Source of the DNA: Chlorokybus atmophyticus
Taxonomy: Eukaryota; Streptophyta; Chlorokybophyceae; Chlorokybales; Chlorokybaceae
Assembly: GCA_009103225.1 (NCBI GenBank)
Contig: RHPI01001737.1
Location: 802,091-866,090 of the forward strand
Reading direction: 5' to 3'
Length of the DNA stretch: 64,000 nucleotides
In this document: piece after piece, positions 60,640-64,000 of the stretch
How positions within the stretch are numbered: position 1 is the stretch's first letter
Layout of the letters: the number at the start of each line of letters is the position of its first letter
The notes under the pieces: model-generated
Database searches by the model: none
The model's input: only the letters and a program-made list of their open reading frames with translations
What the model was told of the DNA's origin: nothing
Made by a program: the position numbers and the translations under genes

Positions 60640-60905
60640 CCTTTGTAGTTGATTGCTGCACAGCAACTTGTGTGCGCAGCAACCAACTAGTTGCTAAATT
60701 GCTGTGTCCCAGTTGCTATTGTTACTACTTGTAGTTGATGACTACGCACAGCAACTTGTGTGCGCGGCAATTGACTGGTTGCTGTATTAAAGTTGCTGCG
60801 CTGTTACTCAATTGCTGTGTTGAAGTCGCTGCTATTTACGAATTGTGTTTGATTGCTGCGTACAGCAACTTATGCGTGCAGCAATCAACTCGTTGCTGTT
60901 GTGCA
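60640..60905. repeat. Fold-back TTGCTG-rich repeats
   Basis: Three related units (about 60648-60697, 60731-60782, 60845-60897) each start near GTTGATTGCTGC, pass through ACAGCAACTT, and end near GCAGCAACCAAC. Start and end of a unit are inverted repeats (12 nt, one mismatch in units 1 and 3, weaker in unit 2). The surroundings are also rich in GTTGCTG. Confidence 0.6.
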
Positions 60906-61279
60906 GCTCTCCGCGCAGTAACTTGGTTACTTATTGTACATAATCGTTGCGCAGAAGTTGCTATGTGCTGCGCTGTTACTGAAGTGATGTGTTTAAGCTG
61001 CTAGTCACTATTTGTGGTTGCTATACCTTGCTTGTTGTTGTACATTGCTGCTAGCTGTACCTTGCTGTCGGCACAGCTACCAACAACACCTTGTCGTTAA
61101 CTGATGTTGCCGTTGTAGATATGGAATGGAATCCAATAGTGTACCGCTATGCACTGCAAACAAGAACACTCTAGAGTGGGAGAAAGCACAGGAGCACACT
61201 ACTCCGCGCAAATTGAAGCATTTACGTCTGCCCCCACCATTTCAGTATGCCTCATGCTGCTCCTTGTCCTGCTACTGAG

Positions 61280-61680
61280 ATCTTGGAGTTTTAAGATCTT
61301 GGATTTCTCTTCATTGCCTGATCTTAAAGATCTAAGATCTTGGACCTCTCGTAACTGCAAGTTTGTAAAGGTTTAAGATCTTGAACCCTCCCTTAACTCA
61401 CGGTTATGAGAGCTCCAAGATCTTGGACCTCCCTTAGCTGCCTGCTCTTAAAGGTTTGAAATCTTAAACCTCCCTTAGCTGCATGTTCTTGGAGGAAGAT
61501 CTTGGACCTCCCTTCACTCCAAGTCAAGAGAGGTTAAAAATCTAGGACCTTCTTTAGCTGCCTACTGATAGAGGTTTTAAGATCTTGGCCTCCCTTCACT
61601 TCAAGTTAATAGAGGTTAAAAATTTAAGATTTTTCTTAGCTGCCTGCTCCTGGAGGTGTAAGAACTTCAACCTCCCTTTA
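61280..61680. repeat. Degenerate ~41-bp minisatellite with AAGATCTTGGACCTCCCTT core
   Basis: About ten imperfect units, marked by AGATCT or its variants at about 61294, 61335, 61376, 61418, 61459, 61497, 61535, 61579, 61625 and 61659. Spacing is mostly 38-46 bases. Units share CCTCCCTTAGCTGCCTGCTC, AGAGGTTTAAGATCTTGG and close variants. No protein-coding signal is seen. Confidence 0.85.
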
Positions 61681-62649
61681 AAGTTAGCTGCCTGCGCTTG
61701 CACTTCTCAAGTAAACCACAGATGCTTCGCGCGTATCAACTTACGACTTTATAAACTGCAGACAATCCTTGGCAAATGTTAGCTGTAATCAGGGATTGCA
61801 ATGAAAGCCTGCAGGCACGCAGCCGAAATAAAGTGCCATTAAGAAAAAGCAAGATAAGACTGCTCCGCGTGAAACATTTGAAATTCTAAAATATTCTCTT
61901 CCGATGACAAGCACAGCAAAAAGAAAGCAGAAAGCAGTGACGATCAGCCTAGAGAGTACAAAAAGCAACACAAAGAAAATTGCAGCGTTAGCAGTGATGC
62001 AGAGAAACCCGTCATTTACTCATGTGAGTAACTAAGGGTGTGCAGCAGGTGTCTCCAAAATGAACTGCGTGTGGTGTATACAAGTCAATGACCAGCTTGT
62101 GTTGACAGATAGCGATCTGGAGTTTGCTGAACACTGAGCTAGCGCTGGTCAACTAAAACATACACATGCACCACAACATACACACAAGACGTGCATACAA
62201 GGCTTGCAAAGGGGTTTCACCCGAACCAACAACTTGTTAAATCCGCTGGCCTCTATACCAGCCAGACTACACATGTCTACTTTAGCAAGCACCGTGTGAA
62301 CTATACTCACCTGATTGCCAATATGTAAGCTTAGCTGTCTAGCTTACAGCCAAAGCTTTTTAACAAGCTAAGCCACGCCTCGTAAGGCTTGGTATACGCG
62401 GAGTTCTCGCCGTTCTCCCAAGGCGTTGGCTGCGGCAGGCTGCGCCAGCCTCATGAGCAAGTCCAGAGTCTCCTGCTTGGTCATACTCGACGTAGTGGAC
62501 TCAATATCTGCTACAAACTCATCAGACTAATCAATATCAGCTCATACTAGTAGCAGTATCTCTACGGCACATGCCTTTGTCAATTCACAAGCTGACTGGA
62601 GTGAGCGATGTGAAAGACATGCTTATGCTCACAGACCCACGCAGGCAAC

Positions 62650-64000
62650 TTAGTAGACTCCAAGTCCTCCAGTGCAGTCATAAAACTTCTTCGTCACCAA
62701 AGGCTTCGCCATATAATCAGCCAGCATCTCCTCGGTGTTGCAATACTTGAACACCACCTCCTTTCTTGCCACACGCTCGCGCACAAAGTGGTGAACCACG
62801 TCAATGTGCTTTGACCGGAGACCGGTTAAAGCAATCAGATGCTTTATAAGGTTGATTGCGCCTTGGTTGTCGCAGTTGATGCTGATACAGCTTGCAGGGT
62901 AGCCTAAGTCTACCATTAGCTTCTTCAACCACAATGCCTCCTTTACTGCCGATGAGGCAGCCATGTACTCTGCCTCTGCTGTCAAGGCAGCCACAGTAGG
63001 TTGCAGTTTACTGTTCCAATCAACAACGCCACCATTAATCCGGAACGCATAGCCAATAATTGACCTCCTCGTGTCGACGTCACCAGCGTAGTCAGCGTCA
63101 TAGTAGCCCTCAAACTCCTTGTCTCCAGCACAAGCTCCCTCGCCAAAGTGAATGCCCACGCTTGTGCTCCACATCACGTAACGCAGCAGCTCCTTTGCAG
63201 CTCTTCAATGCTTCATAGTGGGTGCTGACATGTAACATGCAAGCACTCCCACAGCATGTGCAGTGTCTGGCCTAGTGCTCACGGACATGTAAAGCATGCT
63301 CCCAACCAACTCACTGTCGAGGGAAGGGAACTTGCTCCTGTTGAGGTGCTCTGTCTCACTCACTTCCCGCTGCAGCTTGGCTCTCACGGACATGGGTATC
63401 ACCTTGCCTTTGACGTCTCCCGTTCCAAACTTCTCCACAATCCTTCGCGCCATCAATTCTTGGCTGATCTTGGCTGTCTTACTGTCCATGTCCCTCTCAA
63501 TCATCATGCTTGGAAAGCTTTGCCTCTCCCAAGTCCTCATATCAAAGGCAGACTTCAGGGATGTCTTCACCTCCTCAAAGTCCTTCAGCTTTTTCGCAGC
63601 AGCCATCCATGTCGTCGATGTAGACCAACATCCATATCTTCTTCTCCTTGTGCGTGAACACTTCAGGATCAGCTTCTGAAGGTGTGAAGCTAATCTTCTC
63701 CAACTCCTTGATGAGCCGGATGTGCCATACTCTTGGCGCTTGCTTGAGCCCGTATAATGCCTTTACAAGTTCACAAGCAGTGCGTGGTCCTCCCTCCTCA
63801 TAGCCCTTAAGTTGCTGCATGTAGATCTCCTCCTGCAACTCTCCGTAGAGGAATGTTGTCTTCACAACCAAGTGGTGTAGCTCCTAATCCTCGGCTGCCA
63901 CGAGTGCAAACATAGTGGAGAGGGCACAAGCTTACTGGCATGGCAAACACCTTATTGAAGTCGATGCCCTCTTGCTGCAAGAACCCCTTTACCATCAACC
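62650..64000 (-). mobile_element. Ty1/copia LTR retrotransposon, 3' pol part, degenerate
   Basis: Minus-strand fragments of the copia polyprotein run off the right edge. Reverse-transcriptase signatures are KALYGLKQAPRVWH and the catalytic YIDDM; RNase H signatures are ADYAGDVDTRRSIIGYAF, LTAEAEYMAASSAVKEALWL, NCDNQGAINLI and KHIDVVHHFVRERV. The copy is broken. The frame shifts just after YIDDM (about 63600), a TGA stop interrupts the frame near 63205 where this family usually has Trp, and another frame change lies near 63880-63900. It can therefore no longer encode one polyprotein. No LTR could be defined inside the window. Confidence 0.9.

Larger units (their letters stand above)
59026..62649. 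other. Gene-poor, repeat-containing stretch between RRP6 and the copia element
   Basis: Apart from the orphan exons and the two repeat arrays listed separately, nothing coding was recognised. This region should include the RRP6 promoter at its left end and, at its right end, the 3' flank (and any LTR) of the copia element. A TGTAAGCT...AGCTTACA inverted repeat lies at 62324-62347. Confidence 0.5.

Noticed and set aside
61280-61680. Regularly spaced repeats, at first glance CRISPR-like
   Set aside because: The units are contiguous and degenerate with no unique spacers, and the DNA is eukaryotic, so this is a minisatellite.

Overview
The window is nuclear DNA of a eukaryote: genes are split by many short introns, and their phases join cleanly when read by hand. 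I infer a flagellated green alga or early streptophyte. The plastid protein ORANGE, a plastid-targeted LpxB-like glycosyltransferase of the cyanobacterial/plant type, ciliary proteins (CEP104, CEP164-type WW domains, a kinesin) and a Ty1/copia retrotransposon occur together. I cannot name the species from sequence alone.

Layout. 25-1734 (+): 3' part of a modular LEA-like gene made of two duplicated exon pairs and ending in a metallothionein-like Cys tail. 3554-7962 (+): NOC2, 14 exons. 8981-11159 (-): ORANGE, 8 exons. 12471-14433 (+): F-box/LRR protein. 15293-22260 (-): CEP104, 20 exons, intact although an assembly gap lies in one intron. 23843-28829 (-): NUP107. 29264-32998 (+): mitochondrial isobutyryl-CoA dehydrogenase, with a 1-kb (CT)n tract in one intron. 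33517-34963 (-): protein with two ABM-type monooxygenase modules. 35332-37255 (+): polytopic membrane protein resembling nickel/cobalt exporters. 37589-44635 (-): large protein with three WW domains (the first two CEP164-like) and many IQ motifs, with a 1.15-kb (CA)n intron. 45409-49831 (+): kinesin. 50147-52993 (-): LpxB-like glycosyltransferase. 54323-59025 (-): RRP6/EXOSC10. 59026-62649: mostly repeats plus two orphan exons. 62650-64000 (-): decayed copia retroelement, running off the window.

How the genes fit together. Three genes (CEP104, WW/IQ protein, kinesin) point to a cilium, and the last two are divergent around a shared 0.77-kb upstream region. NOC2 and RRP6 belong to ribosome assembly and RNA surveillance. 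ORANGE and the LpxB-like enzyme are plastid-directed, and the acyl-CoA dehydrogenase is mitochondrial. No operon logic applies.

The least expected signals are the metallothionein-tailed repeat protein, at least eight GC-AG introns proven by reading frame, an identical 50-bp sequence in introns of two different genes, and a 14-bp motif repeated in the divergent NUP107/ACAD promoter. Exon limits were read by eye and may be off by a base or two where phase could not be checked.
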